In this document: one piece after another, positions 1-8,199 of the stretch
Layout of the letters: the number at the start of each line of letters is the position of its first letter
How positions within the stretch are numbered: the first letter of the stretch is position 1
Origin: Porticoccus sp964276025
GTDB taxonomy: Bacteria; Pseudomonadota; Gammaproteobacteria; Pseudomonadales; Porticoccaceae
NCBI GenBank assembly: GCA_964276025.1
Contig: CAXYDD010000002.1
Span: 558,001 to 622,000, forward strand
Direction: 5' to 3'
DNA: 64,000 nucleotides
Made by a program: the position numbers and the translations under genes
Notes under the pieces: model-generated
What the model saw: the letters and a program-made list of their open reading frames with translations, nothing else
Told to the model about the DNA's origin: nothing
Databases searched by the model: none

Positions 1-1
1 C

Positions 2-958
2 TCAGAAAACGAACATATCGTCGAAGTTTATAAAAATTATATGTTAGCTGAAAAGAGAGTGCTTGAGGTAAAGACTCTACTTAATGACTCTGATCGAGAT
101 ATAAGGGAGATGGCTCAAGAAGAGACACATGAGGGAGAAAAACAGCTTGAGGCCCTTTTGCTAGAAATACAAAAACTTTTGTTACCTAAAGATAGTAATG
201 ATGGGAAGAATGTATTTCTCGAAATTAGGGCAGGTACAGGCGGTGATGAGGCAGCTATTTTTTCTGGCGACTTATTTCGCATGTATTGCAAATATGCTGA
301 AAGCTCTAAATGGAAAGTAGAGATAATAAGTCAGAATCATGGTGATCACGGTGGATATAAAGAAATTATTTCTTTAATCACAGGTCAGGGGGTTTATTCT
401 AAGTTGAAATTTGAATCTGGAGCTCATCGCGTACAACGGGTTCCAGATACTGAATCTCAGGGACGTGTTCATACTTCCGCTTGTACTGTAGCAGTTATGC
501 CAGAAGTTGAATCTATGGATGATATAGATATTAAGAAAGGAGACCTGCGTATTGACACTTTTCGTGCTTCAGGCGCTGGTGGCCAGCATGTTAATAAAAC
601 TGACTCAGCCATTCGTATAACTCATATTCCAACAGGTGTAGTTGTTGAATGCCAGGATGACCGATCTCAGCATAAAAATAAGGCAAGAGCCATGGGGCTT
701 TTATCGGCCCGCCTGAAACTTGCTCAAGAAACTGAAGCCGCGAAAAGTTTGGCTGAGGAGCGCCGCATGTTGGTTGGTAGCGGTGATCGATCTGAACGTA
801 TCCGCACATATAACTATTCTCAAGGTCGTATTACAGACCATAGGATTAATCTAACCTTATACAAACTGTCGGAGGTTATGGAGGGGAGTCTCGATGGAGT
901 AATACAGCCACTAATAAATGAACACCAAGCTGATATGCTGTCCGAAATATCTTCATAA
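2..958 (+). CDS. prfA: Peptide chain release factor 1 (RF1), 5' end cut off by window edge
   Basis: RF1 recognises UAA and UAG in the ribosomal A site and triggers release of the finished protein. The frame is open from base 2 and already reads as RF1 before the first ATG at 41, so the gene starts outside the window; about 40 N-terminal residues are missing compared with the usual 360. The catalytic GGQ motif lies at 578-586 within GAGGQHVNKTDSA. The stop-codon-reading tripeptide, P-A-T in E. coli RF1, is P-D-T here (443-451), which still fits the P-x-T form. The next gene, prmC, encodes the methylase that modifies the GGQ glutamine, which is the standard pairing. Confidence 0.96.
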   Translation, partial: SENEHIVEVYKNYMLAEKRVLEVKTLLNDSDRDIREMAQEETHEGEKQLEALLLEIQKLLLPKDSNDGKNVFLEIRAGTGGDEAAIFSGDLFRMYCKYAESSKWKVEIISQNHGDHGGYKEIISLITGQGVYSKLKFESGAHRVQRVPDTESQGRVHTSACTVAVMPEVESMDDIDIKKGDLRIDTFRASGAGGQHVNKTDSAIRITHIPTGVVVECQDDRSQHKNKARAMGLLSARLKLAQETEAAKSLAEERRMLVGSGDRSERIRTYNYSQGRITDHRINLTLYKLSEVMEGSLDGVIQPLINEHQADMLSEISS

Positions 959-973
959 TTATAATTAACAGTC

Positions 974-1846
974 ATGTCATATATGCCTAATAAAACCTCT
1001 TCTAGCAATATAACTATAGCTAATATTTTGAAGCGTAGTGACGAGCTAAAAAATATCAGCGACACTCCAAGACTGGATATAGAAATAATACTTGCATATG
1101 TCTTAGGGAAAGATAGAACTTACTTATATATATGGCCTGATCTTTATTTAAGCTGTACTCAACAAAGTAAATTTAATCAATTATTTTCCCATCGGTTGCT
1201 TGGAAAGCCAATTGCCCACATAACAGAAGTTCGTGAATTTTGGTCTCTCCCTCTAAAAGTTTCAACTGCAACAATCATCCCAAGGCCAGAAACAGAGCTG
1301 TTGGTTGAAATAGCACTTTCCTTACCCTTGAGTCATAAAACATCAGTTTTGGATTTAGGAACAGGAACTGGCGCAATCGCATTAGCTCTTGCAAGCGAAA
1401 AAAAATTTTGGGATATTAGGGCTGTAGATTCTGAACCAAAAGCCCTTAAGCTCGCTGAACAAAATAGAAAATGTTTAGGCTTCAATAACGTAAAAATCCA
1501 AAAAAGTGATTGGTTTTCTTGTTTAAAAGAAAGCTTTTTTGATTTAATAGTTAGTAATCCACCATATATAAGTCCAGATGATATCAGTCTTCAGCATGGT
1601 GATTTAAGATTTGAGCCGTTGTCTGCTTTAATTTCTGAAGATTCTGGAATAGCTGATATTCGAAAAATTATCTTTGATGCTCAAAATTTTCTTAATTTTG
1701 GTGGTTGGTTAATTTTGGAGCATGCATATGACCAAGGTACCGAAGTTCGTCAACTGATGATGAATGCTGGTTACTATGAAATTAAAACTTTCTCTGATTT
1801 ATCCAACCTTGATAGAGTCACCGCTTGTAAAAAATCTAATTTGTAA
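974..1846 (+). CDS. prmC: Release factor glutamine methyltransferase PrmC (HemK)
   Basis: PrmC transfers a methyl group from S-adenosylmethionine to the glutamine of the GGQ motif of release factors. The 290-residue product has an N-terminal helical domain (about 15-90) and a Rossmann methyltransferase domain. It shows the SAM-binding stretch VLDLGTGTGAIAL (about residues 125-137) and the substrate-glutamine motif NPPYIS (about 194-199). The gene begins 15 bp after the prfA stop and is very probably cotranscribed with it. The ribosome-binding site is poor, and a second in-frame ATG lies three codons downstream. It converges with the flavin reductase gene, with only 4 bp between the stops. Confidence 0.96.
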   Translation: MSYMPNKTSSSNITIANILKRSDELKNISDTPRLDIEIILAYVLGKDRTYLYIWPDLYLSCTQQSKFNQLFSHRLLGKPIAHITEVREFWSLPLKVSTATIIPRPETELLVEIALSLPLSHKTSVLDLGTGTGAIALALASEKKFWDIRAVDSEPKALKLAEQNRKCLGFNNVKIQKSDWFSCLKESFFDLIVSNPPYISPDDISLQHGDLRFEPLSALISEDSGIADIRKIIFDAQNFLNFGGWLILEHAYDQGTEVRQLMMNAGYYEIKTFSDLSNLDRVTACKKSNL

Positions 1847-1850
1847 TTCA

Positions 1851-2327
1851 TTATTTTAATTCTTTATATTTACCGCCATGATAAATTAGTGGTGAATTAC
1901 CATTACTATTGGTTTGTATTACACGACCCACCACTATCACATGATCACCTCCTGCATACTTGTGCTCTACAGAACAAAGGAGCTGGCACGCACAGTTATC
2001 TAACAATGGTAAGCTTTTAAAACCAGAGAGCCATGAATGCTTAGAGAATTTATCTACACTGGAGCTGGCAAATAGCTCAGAAATAGGTTTTTGGTCGCTA
2101 CTGAGTATGTTGACTGCAAAATGCTCTGTTTGTTGAAATAGCTCAAATAATGTTGCTTCACGACCAATACACCATGAAATAAGAGGTGGATCTAATGATA
2201 CTGTTGAAAAACTATTGACAGTCATTCCCTGTGGTTTCCCTTTTGGATCTGTGGATGTGATTACGGTGATACCTGTTGCAAAATTCCCAAAGGCCTTACG
2301 TAAATCTTTTGTTGTGTTATCCGCCAT
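1851..2327 (-). CDS. Flavin reductase family protein (HpaC/DIM6-NTAB-like)
   Basis: The 158-residue protein has the FMN-binding split-barrel fold of the flavin reductase family, which reduces FMN or FAD with NAD(P)H, often for a partner monooxygenase. Family features visible are the start RKAFGNFATGITVIT, the FMN-contacting segment GMTVNSFSTVSLDPPLIS (about residues 34-51), and GGDHVIVVGRV near the C-terminus. No monooxygenase gene is adjacent, so the partner and physiological substrate are unknown. It stands alone, divergent from the RhlB-like helicase and tail to tail with prmC. Confidence 0.85.
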   Translation of the reverse strand: MADNTTKDLRKAFGNFATGITVITSTDPKGKPQGMTVNSFSTVSLDPPLISWCIGREATLFELFQQTEHFAVNILSSDQKPISELFASSSVDKFSKHSWLSGFKSLPLLDNCACQLLCSVEHKYAGGDHVIVVGRVIQTNSNGNSPLIYHGGKYKELK

Positions 2328-2667
2328 ATTTTTGAGCCTTAAGATGCGTTATTGAATTTTAAGGGTGCTAGAGTAACCCAATAATAGATAAATTAAAAAG
2401 CACCTAAGATTAAATTTTATTACAGTTAAGAATAAAATCTGGAAATCGACTGAGCATATAAATCTCGTGCTACAATCACTATTGTTTTCTATCTTCTTAA
2501 GATTTTAAATTTAAAACTTTAAGAAGAACTATATTCATCTTAATTGGCTCAAAAATGAAAAAAATAGGTAACTTGGCTTCCCTAATACATAAAAAAATAC
2601 AAAAATTTTCTCTATTAAGCGTAATCGCTCTTTTCTTTCAAGATAATATTATAGGGAGTATATACAT
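2328..2667 (+). promoter_or_regulatory. 340-bp divergent intergenic region; candidate rhlB promoter and long leader
   Basis: This gap holds no recognisable gene. On the plus strand an extended -10 element TGCTACAAT lies at 2468-2476 without a good -35. If it is used, the rhlB transcript would start near 2483 and carry a leader of about 185 nt. The leader contains a 36-bp inverted repeat (2492-2527) and a 38-codon reading frame (2555-2671) whose stop overlaps the rhlB start. An SD-like AGGGAG at 2653-2658 sits 9 nt before the TTG at 2668. I see no clear promoter for the flavin reductase. Confidence 0.45.
2492..2527. repeat. 36-bp imperfect inverted repeat in the rhlB leader
   Basis: The arms TCTTCTTAA and TTAAGAAGA (9 bp, perfect) flank an inner palindrome TTTTAAATTTAAAA, with one G-U pair and one A/C mismatch between them. 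No T-run follows, so it does not look like an intrinsic terminator. In RNA it would form a long A/U-rich hairpin near the predicted 5' end of the helicase transcript. Confidence 0.55.
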
Positions 2668-2671
2668 TTGA
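2555..2671 (+). CDS. Possible 38-codon leader ORF upstream of rhlB (doubtful)
   Basis: An ATG reading frame of 38 codons ends in a TGA (2669-2671) that overlaps the TTG start of the helicase gene (2668-2670), an arrangement that would allow translational coupling. The predicted peptide is basic at the N-terminus with a hydrophobic middle (FSLLSVIALFF). There is no convincing ribosome-binding site before the ATG and I recognise no homologue. It may simply be chance in AT-rich sequence. Confidence 0.2.
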   Translation: MKKIGNLASLIHKKIQKFSLLSVIALFFQDNIIGSIYI

Positions 2672-3870
2672 AAAGCTGGGATTTATCTGAATTTAAAGTT
2701 GAGCATTTAGATGGCAAGTCGCGCTTTCATGATTTCGATCTACCTATCATTTTGATGCATGCAATATCTGATCTTGGCTTTCAATATTGTTCTCCTATAC
2801 AAGCAAGAACATTACCATACACACTCAGAGGTCATGATATTGTTGGTAAAGCGCAAACTGGTACTGGAAAAACTGCAGCTTTTTTGACAACAATTATAAC
2901 TGAACTCCTTAATAATCCCGTAGAGGATGAGCATTTTGCAGGGGAGGCCAGATCACTGATTATTGCTCCCACTCGTGAACTGGTAATGCAAATAGCTGGA
3001 GATGCTAGAGATCTTTGTAAATACACAGAATTGAGAGTTCATAGCTTGGTAGGAGGTATGGATTACGATAAACAAAAACGACATTTACATGAAAGTCTCT
3101 GCGATATATTAGTAGCTACGCCTGGACGTTTATTGGATTTTGCAGGTAGCAATGATGTCTATTTGGATAGAACGGAAATCTTAGTTCTCGATGAAGCAGA
3201 TAGAATGCTTGATATGGGGTTTATTCCCCAAGTTAGAAGAATTGTTCGGCTTACCCCTCATCCAGATCATAGACACACAATGTTTTTCTCCGCAACCTTC
3301 ACACCAGAGGTTATAGAGCTTGCAAGACAATGGACTGTTGATCCAACAACTGTAGAAATCGAACCAGATAATATTGCTACAAAAAATGTAACCCAAAAGG
3401 TATATATAACCTCTACAGACGAAAAATTCGAATTACTAAAAAATATTATCAAACAAAATGAGGTCGAAAGTGTAATTGTTTTTGCCAATAGACGTGATCA
3501 GTGCCGAAGGCTTCAGGAAAAACTTAGAGGGAAAGGTTTTCGTGTAGGGCTTCTATCGGGAGAGGTACCACAGGGCAAGCGGATAAAAACACTTGAGGAC
3601 TTCAAGTCCGGAAAACTTACTATATTAGTCGCTACAGATGTTGCTGGTCGAGGTATTCATATTGATGGCATAAGTCATGTGGTTAATTATACTTTGCCTG
3701 AGGAGCCAGAGGATTATGTTCATCGTATTGGTAGAACTGGTAGAGCAGGAGAGAATGGCACTTCAATAAGCTTCGCTTGCGAGGATGATGCATTTTTATT
3801 AGAACCAATAGAAAAATTACTAGGATCAAAGCTTTCAGCAGAACTTCCAGCAAAAGATCTTTTACCATAG
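2668..3870 (+). CDS. rhlB: DEAD-box ATP-dependent RNA helicase, RhlB-like
   Basis: ATP-driven RNA unwinding enzyme; RhlB in E. coli works in the RNA degradosome. All helicase motifs are present: the Q motif region FQYCSPIQARTLP, Walker A AQTGTGKT, PTRELV, DEADRMLDMGF, SAT, and HRIGRTGRAG (motif VI). Assignment to RhlB rather than another DEAD family rests on resemblance in the second RecA domain (FRVGLLSGEVPQGKR, VAGRGIHIDGISHV, SFACEDDAFLLEPIE). At 400 residues it lacks the basic C-terminal tail that follows this point in E. coli RhlB. The start is TTG, supported by AGGGAG 9 nt upstream. A second helicase gene follows on the same strand. Confidence 0.85.
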   Translation: MKSWDLSEFKVEHLDGKSRFHDFDLPIILMHAISDLGFQYCSPIQARTLPYTLRGHDIVGKAQTGTGKTAAFLTTIITELLNNPVEDEHFAGEARSLIIAPTRELVMQIAGDARDLCKYTELRVHSLVGGMDYDKQKRHLHESLCDILVATPGRLLDFAGSNDVYLDRTEILVLDEADRMLDMGFIPQVRRIVRLTPHPDHRHTMFFSATFTPEVIELARQWTVDPTTVEIEPDNIATKNVTQKVYITSTDEKFELLKNIIKQNEVESVIVFANRRDQCRRLQEKLRGKGFRVGLLSGEVPQGKRIKTLEDFKSGKLTILVATDVAGRGIHIDGISHVVNYTLPEEPEDYVHRIGRTGRAGENGTSISFACEDDAFLLEPIEKLLGSKLSAELPAKDLLP

Positions 3871-4093
3871 CACAATAACTTTACCTTCTTTGAGCTTGCT
3901 TTATCGATAGACGCATCAGGCACCAATTGCTATAGTCGCTAATCTTGATGTTTCTTAGCAGAAATTTGCTCCTCTTAACCAATGGTCTCATTGAAGTTTC
4001 AAGCATATAAGATAGATACTTTAAAAAACTTTAAAAAAAACCATCTCTTCCAAAGAAAGAATGCAGAGATACTGATATCGGAGTCTCCCCCTT

Positions 4094-5368
4094 ATGTTAT
4101 TCGCTAATCTTGGCCTGTCAGCAGATATAGTCCGTGCTGTTTCTGAGCAGGGTTATAGCCAACCAACACCAATTCAAAAAAAAGCTATCCCCATAGTTCT
4201 AGAAGGTTTGGACGTTCTAGCAGGAGCTCAAACAGGAACGGGTAAAACAGCTGGATTTACCTTACCCATGCTTCAGATATTGAGCCAGTGTGATCACGAA
4301 AAAAGACATCGACCTATCAGGGCATTAATAGTTACCCCAACAAGAGAGCTTGCTGCACAGGTATCAGATAATGTCACAAATTATAGTAAATATTTGAAGA
4401 TAACATCTACAGTCGTTTTTGGGGGTGTAAAGATTAATCCTCAGATAAAAAAATTACGCTCAGGTATAGACATCTTAATAGCTACTCCTGGACGTCTTCT
4501 CGATCATGCTAATCAAAAAACAATAGATCTTTCTAAGATAGAAATACTTGTATTAGATGAAGCAGATCGAATGTTAGATATGGGGTTTTTGCCAGATATA
4601 AAGAGAATTTTGGGTTTATTGCCAGTGAAACGTCAAAACCTTCTGTTTTCAGCTACTTTTTCAGATGATATTAAGAAACTTGCAGATAGGTTGTTAAATA
4701 AACCCAAGCTAATAGAGGTTGCCCAAAGAAACACAACCGCTGAAAGAATAGAGCAAATTGTTCATTTGGTGGATAAAGGAAGAAAACGGGAACTACTTTC
4801 ATTTTTGATTGGCTCTGGAAACTGGAAGCAGGTTTTAGTTTTTACACGCACAAAACATGGAGCGAATAAACTTACTAAACAGCTTCAAGCGGATGGATTG
4901 AAGTCTGCTGCTATTCACGGAAATAAAAGTCAAGGCGCAAGAACCAAAGCATTGTTTGACTTCAAGAATGGAAACATACGTGTACTTGTAGCGACTGATA
5001 TAGCAGCTCGTGGCCTTGATATTGATCAACTACCACATGTTGTAAATTTTGAGTTACCAAACGTCCCAGAAGATTATATCCATCGCATTGGCCGTACTGG
5101 TAGGGCCGGTAACGAGGGTGAAGCCCTTTCATTAGTATGTATAGATGAATATAAATTATTAAGAGATATAGAACATCTTTTAAAATTTAATATACCAAAA
5201 AAACAAATTGATGGTTTTTTACCAGATCCTTCAATAAAATCTAAGCCAGAAGAAAGAGTTTCAAAACAAAAGAAAAGATCAAAAAGAAATTCAAATAGAA
5301 ATAAACCAGAAGCAAACCAAGAAGTATGGGGTCGTGCTTCTAGGAGAAGTTTTTTGAACAGCAATTAG
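4094..5368 (+). CDS. rhlE: DEAD-box ATP-dependent RNA helicase RhlE
   Basis: RhlE helicases act in ribosome assembly and cold-linked RNA remodelling. The N-terminus LFANLGLSADIVRAVSEQGY, then QPTPIQKKAIP and AQTGTGKTAGFTLP, is characteristic of RhlE. The core has PTRELAAQV, DEADRMLDMGFLPD, SATFS and HRIGRTGRAG. The last 45 or so residues are lysine/arginine rich (SKQKKRSKRNSNRNK), the usual RNA-binding tail of this family. It lies 223 bp after the RhlB-like gene; GGAG precedes the ATG by about 10 nt. A strong hairpin terminator follows the stop. Confidence 0.93.
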   Translation: MLFANLGLSADIVRAVSEQGYSQPTPIQKKAIPIVLEGLDVLAGAQTGTGKTAGFTLPMLQILSQCDHEKRHRPIRALIVTPTRELAAQVSDNVTNYSKYLKITSTVVFGGVKINPQIKKLRSGIDILIATPGRLLDHANQKTIDLSKIEILVLDEADRMLDMGFLPDIKRILGLLPVKRQNLLFSATFSDDIKKLADRLLNKPKLIEVAQRNTTAERIEQIVHLVDKGRKRELLSFLIGSGNWKQVLVFTRTKHGANKLTKQLQADGLKSAAIHGNKSQGARTKALFDFKNGNIRVLVATDIAARGLDIDQLPHVVNFELPNVPEDYIHRIGRTGRAGNEGEALSLVCIDEYKLLRDIEHLLKFNIPKKQIDGFLPDPSIKSKPEERVSKQKKRSKRNSNRNKPEANQEVWGRASRRSFLNSN

Positions 5369-5382
5369 TAAAAGCTGTTATT

Positions 5383-5413
5383 AAAAAAGGCGCAAAAAAA
5401 TTACGCCTTTTTT
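5383..5413. terminator. Bidirectional intrinsic terminator between rhlE and csp
   Basis: A 10-bp stem AAAAAAGGCG / CGCCTTTTTT with an 11-nt loop sits between two converging genes. It ends in T-runs when read in either direction, so it can terminate both rhlE (plus) and the cold-shock gene (minus). Confidence 0.85.
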
Positions 5414-5446
5414 ATTTAGTCTAAATTATTACCTATGAGTAAAAAT

Positions 5447-5656
5447 TTAGCTTATGACAGTAATATTTTCAGCTTGAGGTCCTTTTTGACCTTCTGTAAC
5501 TGTAAATTCTACTTTTTGTCCTTCCATTAAAGTTTTAAAACCTTCAGCGGCAATAGCGCTGAAATGAGCAAAAACATCAGGACCAGACTCTTGTTCAATA
5601 AACCCAAACCCTTTCGCTTCATTAAACCATTTAACTGTACCAGTAGTAGTAGACAT
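5447..5656 (-). CDS. Cold-shock domain protein (CspA family)
   Basis: A 69-residue single cold-shock domain that binds single-stranded RNA/DNA and melts mRNA secondary structure. RNP1 (KGFGFIEQ) and RNP2-like (VFAHFSAI) motifs are intact, preceded by TGTVKWFNEAKGFGFI. I start at the ATG at 5656 because AAAGGAT lies just upstream on the minus strand; an in-frame ATG seven codons earlier would place the conserved domain too far in. The promoter is about 150 nt upstream, giving a long leader as in cold-inducible csp genes. The neighbouring RNA helicases are functionally related. Confidence 0.95.
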   Translation of the reverse strand: MSTTTGTVKWFNEAKGFGFIEQESGPDVFAHFSAIAAEGFKTLMEGQKVEFTVTEGQKGPQAENITVIS

Positions 5657-5814
5657 AACTTTATCCTTTAAAATCAATAGTAATTTTAGTCTCTATAAAA
5701 GACCGTTATTTGCTGAAATGTGTTGCTATTACTTATGAAGAACCGGACGAGCTACTAAAGGTAAGACATCGAGATGGTGTACATAAATATAAGACGTACT
5801 TTCAAGCTATAATG

Positions 5815-5842
5815 ATTATATACCAGTTTTCTTTGGAGTCAA
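5815..5842 (-). promoter_or_regulatory. Sigma-70 promoter of the cold-shock gene
   Basis: On the minus strand, TTGACT (5837-5842) and TATAAT (5815-5820) are separated by 16 bp, close to consensus. Transcription would begin near 5808, leaving an untranslated leader of about 150 nt before the start codon at 5656. Confidence 0.75.
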
Positions 5843-5902
5843 CGAATTAAAATTGATTATAAAATATTTTTTAATATAAATACCAATGACTTGCGTTTTT
5901 TT

Positions 5903-6235
5903 TTAGCCTTCTGGAAACATAACTAGCAGGACACAACCAACCTTTGACTGGGGCACATGGGCTGATCCTTTTGGGTGATGCAAGAATGTACCAACTCCAT
6001 GATCCTCTCTTCCATCATTAAAAATTCCAGATAGAACATATACTTGTTCAGGACCATCTTCATGTATATCTAGTGCTCCATAATTAGCACCAGGTTTAAA
6101 TTCATAGATATCGACACGTTTATTATTCTTTCCCGTCCAAAGATTTCTAACAGTAATTCCTGGAGCTCCTTCAATAGCTTTAATATCTTTCCAGTTACAT
6201 GTACTTACTCCCTCAAAGTTCATTCCATTTATCAT
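5903..6235 (-). CDS. Small cupin-domain protein (ChrR-cupin-like)
   Basis: A 110-residue protein consisting of one cupin barrel resembling the cupin domain of ChrR-type proteins. Visible features are GVTVRNLW-like GITVRNLWTG, the metal-site segment ALDIHEDGPEQVYVLSG (His and Glu ligands, about residues 74-90), and GTFLHHPKGSAHVPQS with further histidines near residues 100-110 of the barrel end. The ligand and reaction are unknown; some relatives bind Zn or Fe. A near-consensus Fur box lies 84 bp upstream of the start, suggesting iron control. It is a single gene between csp and the PA4642-family gene. Confidence 0.75.
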   Translation of the reverse strand: MINGMNFEGVSTCNWKDIKAIEGAPGITVRNLWTGKNNKRVDIYEFKPGANYGALDIHEDGPEQVYVLSGIFNDGREDHGVGTFLHHPKGSAHVPQSKVGCVLLVMFPEG

Positions 6236-6318
6236 ATTAGACCTCTTATAAAAAAATAAATTTGAATTCTATCTATTATATTATAAGTAACATAAATGTT
6301 TACACATTTTGTATAAAT

Positions 6319-6337
6319 GGTAATGATAATCATTACA
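6319..6337 (-). promoter_or_regulatory. Fur-type operator upstream of the cupin gene
   Basis: The 19-mer GGTAATGATAATCATTACA matches 16 of 19 positions of the classical Fur box (GATAATGATAATCATTATC). Bases 6320-6336 form a perfect 17-bp palindrome. Both flanking genes run leftward, so the cupin gene (start 6235) is the only gene it can lie upstream of. Confidence 0.7.
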
Positions 6338-6418
6338 TTAAGTAGCCATTGTGGGCATAAAGATTAGTTGATTGGTCGATAAGTCAGCTATTAGATTTTA
6401 TTAATAAGTTTATTGGAT

Positions 6419-6715
6419 TTAGTTTCCACCATATTTTTTCATAATAATCGTATATGGTTTTCCGTGGCTATGCTCACTTACTATAGTTGTAAAGCTTTTA
6501 CCCGCTGCATTTTTTGCATTTATATCATAGCCTTTCTCAAGAAAAAAACTTATAAAGGTATCGAAATTATCTATATTCATACCTCGATAGGCTTTCTCAA
6601 GGAGATGGAAATCTGGATTTACATTCTGTGGTGGGTGAAAGTTTAAAAAGGTTTTTATTCTCTCATCGTCAAATACTTCACCTAAGACTTTTTCTTTATC
6701 TTTTAATATAGCCAT
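6419..6715 (-). CDS. PA4642-family small protein of unknown function
   Basis: A 98-residue protein that I recognise as the uncharacterised PA4642 family of gammaproteobacteria: an N-terminal KDKEKVLGE stretch, then HLLEKAYRGM (about residues 38-47) and a C-terminal NAAGKSFTTIVSEHSHGKPY. No catalytic motif or membrane segment is visible and its role is not known. It begins 20 bp after the gatB stop on the same strand, so it is probably the last gene of the gatCAB transcript. An open frame on the opposite strand here is an antisense artefact. Confidence 0.75.
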   Translation of the reverse strand: MAILKDKEKVLGEVFDDERIKTFLNFHPPQNVNPDFHLLEKAYRGMNIDNFDTFISFFLEKGYDINAKNAAGKSFTTIVSEHSHGKPYTIIMKKYGGN

Positions 6716-6735
6716 GAATTTAAATTTCTATTTTT

Positions 6736-8199
6736 TTAAAGTTTAATATTATTGATCAACTTGCTAAGTTGTACTCTTAAAATTTCGTTAACCTGCTTTG
6801 GGTTTGCTTGGCCTTTAGATGCTTTCATAATTTTCCCTATAAAATAACCTAACATTTTTGAACGTTTGGCTACCTCTGCTTTTATATAATCATCTACCTG
6901 AGTAGGATTACTTTGCAATATATCGACGACTAGTGACTCGATAATACTACTATCTGATACTTGCTTTAGGCCCCTCGAGTTTATGATACTATCTGCGTTA
7001 CCGTCTCCTTTCCACATTCCATCGAAGACTTCTTTCGCCATTTTTCCTGAAATAGTATTATCTAAAATGCGACAAATCATTTCTGCGAGATCTTCTGATT
7101 GAACAGGACATAGAGTAATAGATAAACCGGTTGAGTTAAGGCGAGCTAACAGTTCTCCCAGAATCCAATTTGCAGCGATCTTAGCATCCCCACTTTTTTC
7201 AGCTACAGCCTCAAAATATTGACCTAAAAGTCGATCACTACTCAATATATCGGCATCATAATTGGAAAGCGAGTATTGCTCTCTGAATCTCCTACACTTA
7301 GCTTCCGGAAGTTCTGGCAAAGTACGACGAATTTCTTCAATGTATTGATCTTCTATGACAACAGGCAAAAGATCAGGGCATGGAAAATATCGATAGTCAT
7401 TAGCTTCTTCTTTGCTGCGAAGAGATTTTGATTTTTTAGTTTCTCCGTTAAAAAGTCTCGTCTCCTGTGCTACCTTTTTTCCATCCTCTATTAAGTCAAT
7501 TTGTCGCTGAACTTCCATAGTGATTGCATCTTCCATAAATTTGAAGGAGTTTAAATTTTTAGTTTCTGTTCTAGTTCCAAGGGTTTCCCCAGGTTTTCGA
7601 ATTGAAACATTCACATCAAATCGCATAGAACCTTGTGCCATCTCTCCATCACAAATCCCAAGGGAGATAACAATACTATGCAGTTTTTTAGCAAATAAAG
7701 TTGCTTCTTCTGCGCTACTTAGGTCTGGCTCTGAAACAATCTCTATTAAAGGTGTTCCTGCTCGATTTAAATCCACTCCAGTCATCTGTTGAAATTCTTC
7801 ATGTAATGATTTACCTGCATCTTCTTCTAGATGGGCATGATGGATTCTAATCGTTTTTTTTGTACCATTTGATAATTCAATATCTATATTTCCCGGCCCT
7901 ACGATAGGTTTTTCAAGCTGCGTAGTCTGATAACCTTTTGGAAGATCTGGATAAAAGTAATTTTTGCGCTCAAAGATCGAACATTTTTCAATCTTTGCGT
8001 TTATAGCCAAACCGAACATGATTGCTTGCCTGAACGCTTCTTCATTCGGGACAGGAAGTGTACCCGGCATCCCCAAGTCTAAAGCAGATGCTTGTGTATT
8101 AGGCTGTGAACCGAAGGTGGTGCTGGAACCTGAGAAAATTTTGGATTTAGTGGCAAGCTGAACATGTACTTCAAGGCCTATAACAGTTTCCCATTCCAT
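6736..8199 (-). CDS. gatB: Aspartyl/glutamyl-tRNA amidotransferase subunit B
   Basis: GatB is the kinase/tRNA-binding subunit of GatCAB, which converts misacylated Glu-tRNA(Gln) or Asp-tRNA(Asn) to the correct amide. The 487-residue protein opens with WETVIGLEVHVQLATKSKIF, carries FYPDLPKGYQ and HLEEDAGKS in the catalytic cradle, and ends with the helical/YqeY-like tRNA tail (from about 340). Its ATG overlaps the gatA stop by one base. Order gatC-gatA-gatB with tight spacing marks one operon. Confidence 0.97.
   Translation of the reverse strand: MEWETVIGLEVHVQLATKSKIFSGSSTTFGSQPNTQASALDLGMPGTLPVPNEEAFRQAIMFGLAINAKIEKCSIFERKNYFYPDLPKGYQTTQLEKPIVGPGNIDIELSNGTKKTIRIHHAHLEEDAGKSLHEEFQQMTGVDLNRAGTPLIEIVSEPDLSSAEEATLFAKKLHSIVISLGICDGEMAQGSMRFDVNVSIRKPGETLGTRTETKNLNSFKFMEDAITMEVQRQIDLIEDGKKVAQETRLFNGETKKSKSLRSKEEANDYRYFPCPDLLPVVIEDQYIEEIRRTLPELPEAKCRRFREQYSLSNYDADILSSDRLLGQYFEAVAEKSGDAKIAANWILGELLARLNSTGLSITLCPVQSEDLAEMICRILDNTISGKMAKEVFDGMWKGDGNADSIINSRGLKQVSDSSIIESLVVDILQSNPTQVDDYIKAEVAKRSKMLGYFIGKIMKASKGQANPKQVNEILRVQLSKLINNIKL

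Noticed and set aside
820..1065. 81-codon minus-strand ORF across the prfA/prmC junction
   Set aside because: Shadow of two well-supported plus-strand genes; no homology or SD.
6413..6646. 77-codon plus-strand ORF
   Set aside because: Antisense to the PA4642-family gene, which has recognisable family motifs; the plus-strand product has none.
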